Assembly: GCA_024500155.1 (NCBI GenBank)
Contig: CM044869.1
Location: 30,812,501 to 30,876,500 of the forward strand
Length of the DNA stretch: 64,000 nt
Source of the DNA: Chenopodium formosanum
Lineage: Eukaryota > Streptophyta > Magnoliopsida > Caryophyllales > Amaranthaceae
Direction of reading: 5' to 3'
Shown piece by piece: positions 1 to 11,447 of this stretch. Each line of letters starts with the position of its first letter. The stretch's first letter is position 1. The notes below the pieces were generated by a model. That model was not told the origin of the DNA. It saw only the letters and a list, made by a program, of their open reading frames with translations, and searched no databases. The position numbers were made by a program, and so were the translations under genes.

Positions 1-2
1 AA

Positions 3-1251
3 GGAAAGAAGAACGAAAATCCTTCTTCTTCCAAAACCTTCCACTCAAACAACGCAAGTACCTTTAATTTGAATGAAGTCCTCGCCATGAATAATCAAGG
101 ACAAAAGAAGCCATTTAGGAAAAACTTTACCCCTATTGGCATGAGTTATGACACCGCATTTGATCGCCTTCATGCAAAAGGTCTTATAACTCCCATTGGA
201 CCATTTGGAGATCCACCAGTTGGAACCCCAATGCACATTTTAAGTATCATCAAGGCAGGGGCCATCTGATTAATAGCAATAAACTTTCATTGCCTCCTGC
301 AAGCAAGAAGCCAAGCATCAATAGTGCCCCACTTTCAAATTCTTTTGCTATTTCTGATGAGGAAAGTAATATTGACCCATCATTCCTCATTAAACCAGTC
401 AAAGAATCCCATTCTATCGAAGAAGAGGAGGAAGCCTTTTTCGATGCCATGAGTGACTTTCCTACAGGTCAACAACCTGCCACAAAAGAAGAAGTATGGG
501 TCCTCATACAAACAGTGAGGGAAGCAATAGACATATGTCGTGAGGCTCTCGATCACGCAAACATGGTTCGAAATAAGCATGTCATTAAAGAGACGATGCC
601 CACAGAGACTACTAAGAGAAATCCATTTTCTCTACAAGTAGTCGAAGCACCCAAAAGGAATGACAAGCCTTACACTCCAATTGGGACCTCTTACTCAAAC
701 ATGTTTAAAATGCTCTTCGAGAGTTGGAAGATCAAACCTCTCGAGCCAAGACCATTTGAATCATTGAAAAGGACAGATAGGTCATACCATAGAACACTGT
801 TTCAAATTCAAGGATTTAATCAAGGGATTGATTGACAATAAAAAGTTGGTCCAAATTCCACCAGAAAAGGATGTTATCATCTACGGAGTTTAGAAAAGTG
901 ATGATGAGGATGTCTATCTCAAAGATGTGGAAGAAACCCCACTTTGCACAATATACCCAGTAGATGACATTTGGGATGAAGAAGATTCACCCATAGATGT
1001 TCTCACAAGATCAGGGAGAGTGCAACCTCCCATCACTACACAACCCATTCCTCCTACCCAACAAGTTCCCATACCAATCATAGAAGACAACGATTTTGTC
1101 AAACAACTTAAAAAGACTAAGGTCGAAAGGAACGTATGGAAACTACTAGCCATATCCCATGAGCATAGAATGGCAATAATGGATGCTTTGGCTAAAGTAG
1201 GAATAGATTCCGAAACCACTCCTGAGGGATTAGCTAATTTTTTTCACAAGC
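3..1251 (+). pseudogene. Element A gag, C-terminal part (broken)
   Basis: Translation from base 3 gives a Tat-type gag tail with the motif FTPIGMSYDTAFDRLHAK, and a second related motif (YTPIGTSYSNMFK) at about 680-720. The nucleocapsid-type motif, normally C-x2-H-x4-H-x4-C in this family (an intact copy is in element C at about 46.3 kb), is seen here as FKYHQGRGH. The first Cys is Phe and the last Cys is deleted, with a frameshift near 210. Downstream frames at 290-835 and 927-1251 are acidic and end with a linker containing TRSGRVQPP, which in this family precedes protease. Several frameshifts and stops make it non-functional. Gag would form the virus-like particle. Confidence 0.8.
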
Positions 1252-1881
1252 GATCTTCCGAGTCCTATCAATCTAATCACCTTTTCTGACAAGGACTTAC
1301 CTCCAGAAGGCGACAAACACAATAAGACCTTAAACCTCACATTAATCAATTTTTGCCCACTACGAATTGCGAGGATGCTAGAAATAAGGGATGAAGACTT
1401 GTCTCCATCCACATAAGGAATAAGACCTTATGACAACACTCGTCGCCAAGCTCTTTGGACTATTACTATGAATGTTACCCCAGGAGTAATAGAACATGCT
1501 TCTACTTTCCAAGTGGTAGATATCAAAGCTTCTTTCAACTTGTTGTTAGGGCGCCCTTGGCTTCACGACCTTAAGGCCGTCCCTTCATCCCTTCATCAAC
1601 AAGTGAAGGCCATAGTTGGGGGAATTCCTGTTACAATTGATGCTTCCCCAATGAGGATCAAGGCAATCGATAACCCTATCATAAATGTGCAACATGATGA
1701 CAACGATGAAGACTTATGGGGCTTTAACGCAGAAGAGGTCTCCTTAATTGAAGAAGATGAAAGGACCCCTCTTTGCTACGACCTCCATTCAAATATGATA
1801 GTTAATGGTATGTTCCAAAAAAAGGGACACTTTCCTGGAATGACTCTAGGAAATAAGAAAGGAGTCGCAATGCAAATGTGA
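1252..1881 (+). pseudogene. Element A aspartic protease (active site deleted)
   Basis: The protease begins in the frame reading ITFSDKDLPPEGDKHNK and ends with the conserved FNLLLGRPWLH block at about 1528-1566, followed by a Ser/His-rich stretch. In element B the equivalent region keeps the catalytic triplet in LADNGSA. In A the bases between LNLTLI and the following block are missing, so the Asp-containing active site is gone. A frameshift separates it from the gag frame. Protease would mature Gag-Pol; this copy cannot. The in-frame tail to 1881 leads into the protease-RT linker. Confidence 0.82.
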
Positions 1882-2333
1882 TCGCCTAGCCTTCCTAAAG
1901 TAGATACTTTTGGACTTGGTTTTGAACCGACTCTAAAAGACTATAAGCAAGCCCGGGAAAAGGCTAACGCGCAGAGAAACACTCGTACCCATAGAAAGCA
2001 ATTCCAATGGATCAATACCCTCTCACCCTAAATGGACAATTCATAAGAGAGGGTGAAGATTATCCATGTAATGAATTTCCCGAGCCCTTTGTCAAAAATG
2101 GAATAAGACAACCCGGTTTCGAAATCTTCTTGGATTGCCACTCTTTAGATGACATCCCAACTCCTATCTATAAGGAGAAAGCACCTCCATACTTCGACTT
2201 TAATGTCATGGGACTTCTTTTTGGGCACGAGAAGAATGAGCTAAAATATGTTGAAGACAACTCTGCGCTCAATCAAACAACACTACAAAGTGAGAGCTTT
2301 GACCCCTCAAAGCTTATCACTCCGGCAGAGGGA
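1882..2333 (+). pseudogene. Element A protease-RT linker, 5' piece, cut by copia insertion
   Basis: The frame FGLGFEPTLKD at about 1912 and the ORF from 2007 (PLTLNGQFIREGEDYPCNEF) match the same linker in element B at about 24.2-24.4 kb. At 2333 the frame runs into the copia LTR and resumes at 11448 as LVQGWRK, exactly as the uninterrupted B copy reads. This proves the two pieces are one gene split by insertion. Stops near 1880 and a frameshift near 2000 were present independently of the insertion. No catalytic function is known for this linker. Confidence 0.8.
2329..2333. repeat. Target site duplication AGGGA, left copy
   Basis: AGGGA directly precedes the copia LTR start (TGTTGGGG). The same five bases follow the other LTR at 11443-11447. 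A 5 bp duplication is usual for copia integration. Confidence 0.92.
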
Positions 2334-3613
2334 TGTTGGGGTTTGGTGAGTCCGACTCACCGCGGAAACAAACCCAAAACCAAGACCGCACTCGCAATAA
2401 ATAAAACCATAAACATATTTAACTTAATGACAAGATTAAGATAATAAATATACGTTTGACGCGTGCTTCGCCCGACCTCAAGGGGCTCTTACTTCAAAAG
2501 CTAGCCTCGAAATTACGACGACCTCCAATGGAAGTCCCCCCACAACTCGAATACCGACTAGGTCCAATGCCTTGGAGTTAGCAAGGCCCGACCGAAACCC
2601 GAGTAATTAAGTTTAAAGGTTTTCACAATGGTGATGCCTTTTTCAACTCTTGAGTTCAAAGGTTTTCACTACTAGTGATGCCTTTTCCATCTCTTACTCA
2701 AGTGCTTTTCCCAATACCTCAAGTTGGGTATTTATAGGGTAATGCAAGAGTGTGAAAACCTTTCCCATCAATGTGGGAGAATTTGATTTTCCCATTTTAT
2801 TTTAAAGCTAAAATAAAATTAATAATCAAACTAATAATACATCAACAAGTGGTCAGCTCATAAGGAAGAGTAGGTGAGGACCATTTGAAGGAGGGGGGGA
2901 CCAAACTTGCCCCCCACTCTTACTCCCAAAACCGGCCACCTCTCTCTTTCTCCCTCCAATTTTCTTCAGCCACATGGCAGCTCACTTGGGCATCCATGGT
3001 TGCCTTGTGGGCTCCCATGGTGCGGTTGTGAGGCTTCAGCCCACCTCACTTGCGCCTAAAACCGTGGGCTGCTAGTTGCCACGGCCTTGCAAGCCACGCA
3101 CCAAGTCTGCGGGCTGCTAGCTGCCATATGCTAGCACAGCCACACACACTAGTGCGGGCTGCTAGCTGCGGTATGCAAGCCTAGCGCCGCACTTGGTGCA
3201 GGGTACTAGCATTTTCCGCGCCCCTAGCTCTCGGTTTTCCGATGCTAGGGTATTTTGGTCATTGTTGATTTATTATTATTTTCACGTCTCGTCTTTTACT
3301 ATTTTCGACTCGACTTCCGACGCTCAGTTTCGACGCTCCAAGCTCGAATTTCCGACGTCTAAATATTAATTACTCGGTCGACTTATTAATTAATTCCTAA
3401 TTAATTCGTCGCTTTGGCTCGTTAGTTGTTTGGGTGTGACCCGAAGGGTTCAGTCACGATTAAGCTGTAATATTAATTATGCATTAATATTACTGATCGG
3501 AAGTGGCCTCCACCCAAGCATTCTGATCACTTGTCCTTGAAAAATTAGCTTTCTAATAATTTCGAACCCCCTATCGGAATAATATACTTGTTTGAAGGAC
3601 ACTATTCCTTTCA
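2334..3613 (-). repeat. Copia 3' LTR (element orientation)
   Basis: It matches 10188-11442 almost throughout, starting TGTTGGGGTTTGGTG and ending CTATTCCTTTCA on the + strand. It carries a GC-rich block at about 2930-3240 containing repeated GCTAGC-type words in otherwise AT-rich sequence. A TATAAATA box on the - strand lies at 2729-2736. Confidence 0.93.
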
Positions 3614-3625
3614 ATCTCCCACTTG
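3614..3625 (-). other. Copia polypurine tract
   Basis: Read on the - strand the bases next to the 3' LTR are CAAGTGGGAGAT, the usual plant copia plus-strand primer site. Confidence 0.8.
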
Positions 3626-4376
3626 TCTTTTCGGAAAAGTGTGCTTTTAGTGTATAGCCCTTTTCTTATGTCACTTAATGCCTCTTCATGAGCTATAAGG
3701 TAAGATTTATTTGTCATCCTTATTACCTCCAGAAGTGTTTCTCGATTCCAAGTCTGACTGTCAATTAACAGATGATTTCTAAAATCCATCCGAGCATGGC
3801 CATGCATTTTACAGTCTCGCTCTACGAGAGGCCTTGTAAACAACAAAGACATCTTCCCTATTTTTAATATGGGGACATTTCAAGTCTTGCAATGTAGCTT
3901 CTCTTACTGAAAAGACTTTGCCGCCCGAGTTATGCCGTTATAATCCCCTATTACTCAAACAAGAAAGCTCACAATACCCATGGTCAAGGAAAAAGGTTCC
4001 GATAGCAATAATGAGAAATATACTTATGACAATTTTTAATCTCTTAAAGTTTCTCATAGGTCGATCCAGTATGGTTCTAAACCAATACCTGTGTAAATGA
4101 TTTATGATGATCATGTCCTTGTAGCACAAGAAACGGTGCTATAAATCAAACTACACACTAATCTCAAATAGTCATTAATCGTCCATCGTTTAAATGACCA
4201 CGATTAGGGATAATTTTCGATTATAATATTCAATGTTCACTTAATAGGTGTTTCCTTACCAAGACTGGTCTTGATACCCTATTTAGATTATTCCAAGAAT
4301 CGAATGGACTCATTATTTAATTCTTAACCACAATTAAATAGCCAATGGAGTGATTTAAATCGCATGAAAAATTAAA
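3626..4376 (-). other. Copia 3' untranslated region
   Basis: This stretch between the RNase H stop (4377) and the polypurine tract is AT-rich. Short open frames on the - strand (for example 3571-3852, which runs into the LTR) have no recognisable domain and I do not treat them as genes. Confidence 0.6.
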
Positions 4377-6890
4377 TTACTCCAAAACAGAATGGTTCAT
4401 CATAGTGCTTTTCATTAAAATTGTCCAAAAATTAATTAAAACATTGAAATAAGGAAATAAAAGCCAATCTCCGATGTGCCTAATTCCCATTGCCTCAACG
4501 TGCTTGTTGTGCTTCACTTGAGGCAAAGGTTTAGTCAGTGGATCGGCTACATTGTCATCCGTTCTAACTTTACAAATTCTGATTTCACCTTCTGATTTCC
4601 ATTCTCGAATCATGTGAAACCGCCGCTTGACATGTTTGACCTTCTGATGTTCTCTTGGCTCTCTTGCTTGAGCAATAGCTCCATTGTTGTCACAATAGAA
4701 GTCTATTGGACCCTTGATGGAGGGTACAACACCAAGTTCACCAATGAACTTGTGAATCCAAATTGCTACCTTAGCTGCCTTAGATGCTGCTAAGTATTCG
4801 GCTTCAGTTGTAGAATCTGCAGTTGTGCTTTGCTTAGCACTCTTCTAACTAAACGCTCCTCCATTGAGACAGAATATGTACCCAGACTGTAACATGAAGT
4901 CGTCTCTGTCTGTCTAGAAGCTTGCGTCGGTATAACCCTCAACAACTAATTTATCTCTCTCACCATAGACCAGGAATTTATCCTTGTTCCTTTTCAGGTA
5001 CTTTAGGATATTCTTGGCCACAGTCCAATGTGCCTCCCTTGGGTCTGATTGGTATCGGCTCGTAGCGCTTAAGGCATATGATACATCTAGCCTAGAACAT
5101 ATCATAGCATACATGATCGATCCAATTAGCGAAGCATATGGAATCTGATTCATCCTTTCTCGCTCATCAGGTGTCTTAGGACACTGCTTCTTGCTTAGGG
5201 TTATGCCATGAGACATGGGTAGGTGACCTCTCTTGGCCCCTTCCATTTGGAAACGAGCTAGTACCTTATCAATATAAGTACTTTGACTCAATCCTATCAT
5301 CCTTTTCGATGTATCCATATAGATCTTGATGCCTAGTATGTACTGAGCCTCTCCCAAGTCTTTCATTGTGAAAAAAAACTTACTGATGGCTTCATCGAAT
5401 CGCAGATTCCAACTTTTGCTTGCTTGCTTTAATCCATAAATGGACTTCTTAAGCTTGCATACCTTTCCAGCATTGTTTTGGTCGAAAAAATCTTTAGGTT
5501 GTCTCATATACACAGTTTCTTCCAAAATACCATTTAGGAAGGCAGTTTTGACGTCCATCTGCCATATTTCATAATTGTAATATGGAGCAATCGCTAGGAG
5601 GATCTGAACGGATTTAAGCATTGTGACTTGAGAAAAGGTTTCATCGTAATCAATACCATGAACTTTTCTATAACCTTTTGCTACCAATCTATCTTTGTAA
5701 ATGAATACATTTCCATCTTTGTCTATTTTCAAGTTGAAAATCCACTTACATCCGATAGGTGTGTAGCCTTCGGGTAAGTCAACTAAGTCCCAGACTTGAT
5801 TTTCAAACATGGAATCTATTTCAAATCTCATGGCCTCTTGCCATTTAGCAGAGTTGGTGCTTGCCATCGCTTGCTTGTAGGTTGCTGGTTCATCTCCATC
5901 CATGATCAGGATATCCTCATTCTCGGTTAATACTAAACCAAGATATCTATCAGGTTGAGATCTCAGCCTCTGAGACCTACGTAGGGTAATGGAATGAGCA
6001 TTTGCACTGTCGGTTCGACTTTGCATATTTTGATCACTTTGACCTTTGTCAACAAATGCTGTTTGAGCACTTTGACTGTCATTCCGATTTTGTTGCTCAT
6101 CCTCACGAACTTCGTCGAGTTCGATTTTCCTCCCACTTGTGATTTTGGAAAGGTGCTCCTTCTCCAAAAAGACACCATCGCGAGAAACAAACACTTTGTT
6201 CTCCGATTTGTTGTAGAAGTAATACCCTTTGGTTTCTTTAGGGTAGCCCACAAAGTAAACCTTATCAGATTTGGGATGAAGTTTGTCAGAAATTAATTTC
6301 TTGACATACGCTTCGCATCCCCATATCTTTAGAAAAGACAACCTAGGAGGTTTCTTTGTCCATAACTCGTATGGAGTCTTTTCTACAGCTTTCGATGGAG
6401 CACGGTTCAGTGTTAGTGCCGTAGTTAAAAGTGCGTGTCCCCAGAAAAAGATAGGAAGATCACTAAGACCCATGGTTGATCATACCATGTCTAACAAGGT
6501 TCGATTTCTCCATTCGGATACTCCGTTCCATTGTGGAGTTCCCAGAGAATGTGCAATACCATATAAAACATTATCGAGATAAAACGAACATTCATTGTCT
6601 TTTACTCGAAATTCAAAACCTTTGGCGTCCAACGCCGAAATTGAAATAATGTTTTTCGTAATGTTGGGAACATAGTAACAACTTTCAAGTTCCAAAACGA
6701 GCCCAAAGGGCAAAGACAAACTAAGAGTTCATACGGATACGGCTGCAATTCTGGCTCCATTGCCGACCCAGAGTTCAACCTATCCCTTTGCTAGCTTCCT
6801 AACTTTCCTTAGACCCCAAGAATTGGAACAAAGGTGTAAGCCACATCCGATATCTAATACCCATGATGTTGAGCTAGTAAAGTTTAAGTT
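4377..6890 (-). pseudogene. Copia pol: protease remnant, truncated integrase, RT without YVDD, RNase H
   Basis: The whole of pol lies in the same frame as gag. Protease reads SWVLDIGCG at about 6866, with the catalytic DTG changed to DIG. The pre-integrase segment stops at LYGIA (about 6550) and joins in frame to GTPQWNGVSE. The zinc-binding HHCC and the first two acidic residues of the integrase core are therefore deleted, while the part with the Glu remains. RT is clear (CKWIFNLK, QMDVKTAFLNG), but FDEAISKFFF joins directly to TMKDLGEA near 5368, removing the catalytic YVDD segment. RNase H (about 4377-4960) keeps TDASF and the ADPLTKPL tail. Stops lie at 6780-6782, 6729-6731, 6480-6482, 4914-4916 and 4845-4847. 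It is non-functional. Confidence 0.92.
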
Positions 6891-7754
6891 TATAACGAAT
6901 ATACCTGATTCAGAAGCAACGGTTTCGTTTCTTCTTATCTTCCTTAAATTTGAGGCAATCTCTCTTCTAATGTCCCTTCTTCTTACAATAGAAGCTTCGG
7001 AATTAGATTTAGAAGATGTTACCTTCTTTTCCTTGTTATCCTTGGTAGCTTTCGGCTTAGGCGGAAAGTTCTTCTTACCTTTCCCCTTGAAGCCTTTCTT
7101 GAGCAACGGCTTGGCCTTTTTGACAATGAGCATATCATGTTTTCCCTCATCCTTGAGCGTTTGCTCGGCTTGCTTCAACATACCATGAAGCTCAGTGAGG
7201 GTTTTCTCCATGCTGTGCATATTATAGTTCATCTTGAACTGATCATAGCCTTTGTGCAACGAGTGGAGAATGATGCCAATTGCCATCTTGGTTAAATAGC
7301 CTGCATCAAGCCTTCCCATGTTCTCAAATAATCCTATAATTTTGAGTACATGTGGGCTGACTGACTCTCCTCTCTTGAGCTTGCTGTCAAGGATCTGTCT
7401 GTGGGTTTCAAACCTCTCAGTTCGGGCCGACTCTTGGAACATATTCTGCAGCTCAGAAATAATCTCAAAAGCCGTCTCCTTCTCAAAGAAAGTCTTTTGA
7501 AGCTCGGGAGACATTATGGCCAACATGATGCATTTGACATCCCGATTGGCACTTTGCCATGGGTTTAGGGCAGCTTGAGTCACCTCCTCATCAGGAGCGT
7601 CGGGCATTTCCTCATCAAGGACATATTCCTTTTGCTCTTACATGAGAACAATTCGCAAATTTCTTTGCCAATTAAGAAAATTTGGCCCACTCAACTTCTC
7701 TTTGTCGAGAATTGAGCGCAATGAAAACTGGTTGTTTGAGTTACTTGAAGACAT
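6891..7754 (-). pseudogene. Copia gag (one stop at codon 39)
   Basis: The frame starts at an ATG at 7754 with a Ser/Asn-rich N-terminus, then SILDKEKLSGPNF and NWQRNLRIVLM, typical of plant copia gag. Codon 39 is TAA (7638-7640). After it the frame is open from 7607 and includes the helical gag region (ALNPWQSANRDVKCIML). A Lys-rich stretch follows, and then the place where a CCHC zinc knuckle is expected reads RRRDIRREI without its cysteines. Gag continues without a frame change into pol, so the element used a single Gag-Pol polyprotein as copia elements usually do. Confidence 0.88.
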
Positions 7755-10170
7755 GATTCTACAATTGAAAGAATTTTAATGAAAAGCCATTCGTGATACT
7801 TAAATAAGATTGAATTTTAATTCATGCATATTTCAAACTTATTTAACGTCTTATTTACACATAAAATTGTCCCTATTTTGTGAAAATAAGTCGATTCCAA
7901 GATCCAAGGAAACAAAGAGTGGCTAAGCATGCTTTGGCTTGTCTTAGCACTCAATCTCCCAAGGTAAGCAACGCTTTGCTAATGGCTCCAAGCTACTCTT
8001 GGTTGAATAAGTCGTCGCATCTAATGCTCTCTCAACAATTTATTCACTTTGCCACGACATGTTAGGACTCCATCACTCATATCGTTGAGTACAACCAAAA
8101 CCAACTTGCACACCCCGGTATGCCTTATGACTCTAGGGAGTAATAGTGATGCTTCGCTTTGGCGTAGCCCATCACTATTCTTAATAGGTCGATAAGTGTT
8201 GTTTTGGAATGGCAATTTTACTCACTATTTAGGGACCTAGGGTTTCTATGTTGGTTGATTTAAGTGAACTTAATTAATCATCACAACATTCGAAATCCTA
8301 AACATGCATCTAACATATAATTCATATATAAATGATTATAAATATGTAAAGTATAAGAATTTTGATGCATATTTGGCAACAACATGACCCATGCATTCCA
8401 TTTATAAAACCTGTGAGAGAATATACATTCCATTCATCCATTCACTATTTGTGAATGGCCCATGCATTTTACAACGATAAAACAAGTAACAATGCATAAA
8501 CACCCGATAACTAGTAACTAATCTAGGTGGTTAATCCAATTAACATGCCTAATTAAAACTAGTCAAAGTTGTTTTAACCGATTATGTAAATAAGCGCAAT
8601 TAATATTTGAAACTCCCACTAAATTCCACATCCAACTTAATTAATCCAATTAATTAAGCCGGTAAAATCCAATTATTTGCTAAAATAAAATTTTTGCAAA
8701 TGCCGCTTAAAACCCGAGGCCTAGCCTCCAAAATTTATTAAAATAATTAAAACCAAATTAAATTAAAAATAATTGAAATGGAAAAATCCGCAAAATAGCA
8801 TTGCCTTAAAACCTAGGGCTAAAATGCCAAGTGTGGGGTTGTGCGCATCGTGCCGCAAGCACGTAGCACACCTACACGCACTCCCCGCAACAACACCAAG
8901 CTCACACACGCACTCATGCTCGCACTAGCCACGGCTAGCCTAGCATAGCAGCACGCACAGCGCGCACAACACCATGCTGCTGCTGCTCGTTGCTGGCTGG
9001 CACGCCATGTTGCTGGCAGCGAGCAGTAGCCTTCCTCGCACACACGCACGCATAGGCCTGCTTCCCCATGCGCACACCTCGCACGCACACACCACTCAAG
9101 GCGCCCAACAGCCTCGGCAGCCCTATGTGGGTTGCGCCAGCAGCCGGGCTGGCCGAGAGCATGCTTGGGGCTCTTAGGCCTCGATTTGGTGTTCATGCCT
9201 CTGGAAAATTCCCGATTTTGTGTGACATTCTTAATCAATTCTAAATTAATTTTAGAATCAATTAATTTTGAGGAAATATGAAAAATATAACAAGTCCAAC
9301 TTAAATAAATTCATCCAAGTGCACAAAATCAAAAAATATTCCAAGAACCACTCTTTAATAAAATTGGTTTAACTTGGTGCAACAAAAATGAAAGGGCAAT
9401 TACTCACTATTAATTTAATTAATTTAAATTAATCTTGAGATTTTGACAAAATAAATAGGAGTTGAAAAATTAACATAAGTTCAATAAAGATTCCAACTTT
9501 AATACTTGTGAATCCTTGAAAAATTATATCTTCCAATATGAAGATAAACAAATTTCTATCACAAGTTTCAAACTTTATGATTCCAATCAACTTGAAATGA
9601 TTAAATCAACAAAGTTCAACATAAATTCATGGAATTTAGTAACTCAATGTTTCAATCACTTTACATAATTAAAGATTGAATCTTTAGTACTTAGAAGCCT
9701 CAAAGAACAACAATTTCACACTTAATGCAATAAATTTGCAATTATGTGAAAAATAAAACCAAGCTTTCAAACACAAATTACTACCAAGTAATCATGCCTA
9801 AAGAGGTTTAAAATTGCATATAAAATAAGGATTGAACCAATTACATAACCACTATTAATATGCAATTAATTTTCGAGGTTAGAAAGACTTAAAATTTTTC
9901 GTAAAAACGAAAGATCCCTCGAAAAGTGCATTTTTGGTCGTATTTTGGCTAAAAATAGAGCCCTTAAAGGGTAAAACCATTTTCCGAACGCCTTTTCCAC
10001 CTAAAATTCACTATTTTTGGGTCGAAATTTGGGTTCGGGAGCTGAAGTCAGCTCTAATACGGGATTAAAATTAATTAATCAAGCTACTAATCTAATTAGC
10101 AACTTAAAACTAGAAAAAATTAAGCCATAAAAACACCTTGAAAAATAATATGATTTTAAAAATAAACGAG
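7755..10170 (-). other. Copia 5' leader, 2.4 kb, with an internal GC-rich island
   Basis: No credible coding frame lies between the primer binding site and the gag ATG. Most is very AT-rich. A block at about 8860-9180 is conspicuously GC-rich, with GCACGC/CACACG-type words and Ala/His/Cys-rich chance ORFs on both strands. I see no known domain in them. The function of this long leader is unknown. Confidence 0.6.
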
Positions 10171-10185
10171 CGAGGCTCCGATACC
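10171..10185 (-). other. Copia primer binding site
   Basis: On the - strand, two bases inside the 5' LTR, the sequence is GGTATCGGAGCCTCG. It differs by one base from the GGTATCAGAGCC site that pairs with the initiator tRNA-Met 3' end in many plant copia elements. Confidence 0.75.
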
Positions 10186-10187
10186 GC

Positions 10188-11442
10188 TATTGGGGTTTGG
10201 TGACTCCGACTCACCGCGGAAACAAACCCAAAACCAAGACCGCACTCGCAATAAATAAAACCATAAACATAATTAACTTAATAACAAGATTAAGATAATA
10301 AATATACCTTTGACGCGTGCTTCGCCCGACCTCAAGGGGCTCTTACTTCGAAAGCTACAACGGAAGTCCACCCACAACTCGAACACCGACTAGGTCCAAT
10401 GCCTTGGAGTTAACAAGGCCCGACCGAAACCCGAGTAATTAAGTTCAAAGGTTTTCACAATGGTGATGCCTTTTTCAACTCTTGAGTTCAAAGGTTTTTA
10501 CTACTAGTGATGCCTTTTCCAACTCTTAGTCAAGTGCTTTTCCCAATACCCCAAGTTGGGTATTTATAGGGAAATATAAGAGTGTGAAAAGCTCTCCCAT
10601 CAATGTGGGAGAATTTGATTTTCCCATTTTATTTTAAAGCTAAAATAAAATTAATAATTAAACTAATAATAAATCAACAAGTGGCAAGCTCATAAGGAAG
10701 AGTAGGTGAGGACCATTTGAAGGAGGGGGGGACCAAACTTGCCCTCCACTCTTACTCCCAAAACCGGCCACCTCTCTCTTTCTCCCTCCAATTTGCTTCG
10801 GCCACATGGCAGCTCACTTGGGCACCCATGGTTGCCTTCTAGGTTCCCATGGTGCGGTTGTGAGGCTTCGGCCCACCTCACTTGCGCCCAAAACTGTGGG
10901 CTGCTAATTGCCACGGCCTGGCCTAGCAAGCCACGCACCAAGTGTGCGGGCTGCTAGCTGCCATATGCTAGCACAGCCACGCACACTAGTGCGGGGTGCT
11001 AGTTGCGGTATGCAAGCCAAACGCCGAACTTGGTGCAGGCTGCTAGCATTTTCCGCGCCCCTAGCACTCGGTTTTCCGATGCTAGGGTATTTTGGTCATT
11101 GTTGATTTATTATAATTTTCTCGTCTCGTCTTTTACTATTTTCGACGCGACTTCCAGCGCTCGGTTTCGACGCTACAAGCTCGAATTTCCGACGTCTAAA
11201 TATTAATTACTCGGCCGACTTATTAATTAATTCGTCGCTTCGGCTCGTTAGTTGCTTGGGTGTGACCCGAAGGGTTCATTGAAGATTAAGCTGTAATATT
11301 AATTATGCATTAATTTTACTGATCGGAAGCGGCCTCCACCCAGGCATTCTGATCACTTGACCTTACTGAAAAATTAGCTTTCTAATAATTTCGAACCCCC
11401 TATCGGAATAATACACTTGTTCGAAGGACACTATTCCTTTCA
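10188..11442 (-). repeat. Copia 5' LTR (element orientation)
   Basis: This is a near-identical copy of 2334-3613. The terminal TG on the + strand has mutated to TA (TATTGGGG at 10188). It has the same GC-rich block at about 10745-11090. AGGGA follows at 11443-11447. Confidence 0.93.
10561..10568 (-). promoter_or_regulatory. Copia 5' LTR TATA box
   Basis: TATAAATA is read on the - strand inside the 5' LTR and is also present at the equivalent place in the 3' LTR (2729-2736). Confidence 0.6.
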
Positions 11443-11447
11443 AGGGA
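11443..11447. repeat. Target site duplication AGGGA, right copy
   Basis: It matches 2329-2333. The element A reading frame continues immediately after it. Confidence 0.92.

Larger units (their letters stand above)
2334..11442 (-). mobile_element. Complete but dead Ty1/copia retrotransposon inserted in element A
   Basis: It is bounded by two long direct repeats (2334-3613 and 10188-11442), has the perfect duplication AGGGA on both sides, and carries gag-pol on the - strand. On the - strand the order is 5' LTR, primer binding site, 2.4 kb leader, gag, protease remnant, integrase remnant, RT, RNase H, polypurine tract, 3' LTR. The order integrase before RT defines copia. The LTRs are very similar apart from small indels (about 22 and 11 bp), so the insertion is fairly recent compared with its decayed host. 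Integrase core and the RT YVDD motif are deleted and there are six in-frame stops, so it cannot move itself. Confidence 0.95.

Noticed and set aside
3571..4129. Short - strand ORFs after the copia RNase H
   Set aside because: The first runs into the LTR, neither has a known motif, and the region fits a 3' untranslated segment.
5994..6582. + strand ORFs of about 100 codons
   Set aside because: They are mirror frames of the copia pol on the - strand.
8819..9238. Overlapping Ala/Cys/His-rich ORFs on both strands
   Set aside because: They lie in the GC-rich island of the copia leader. Long frames are expected from composition there, and no domain is recognisable.
10690..11206. Several ORFs of 65-83 codons in the copia LTR
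   Set aside because: They overlap on both strands inside the GC-rich LTR block and are not preserved as frames in the other LTR copy.
2334..11442. The two copia LTRs as a satellite or segmental duplication
   Set aside because: TG/CA ends, the AGGGA duplication, primer site and polypurine tract show they are LTRs of one element.
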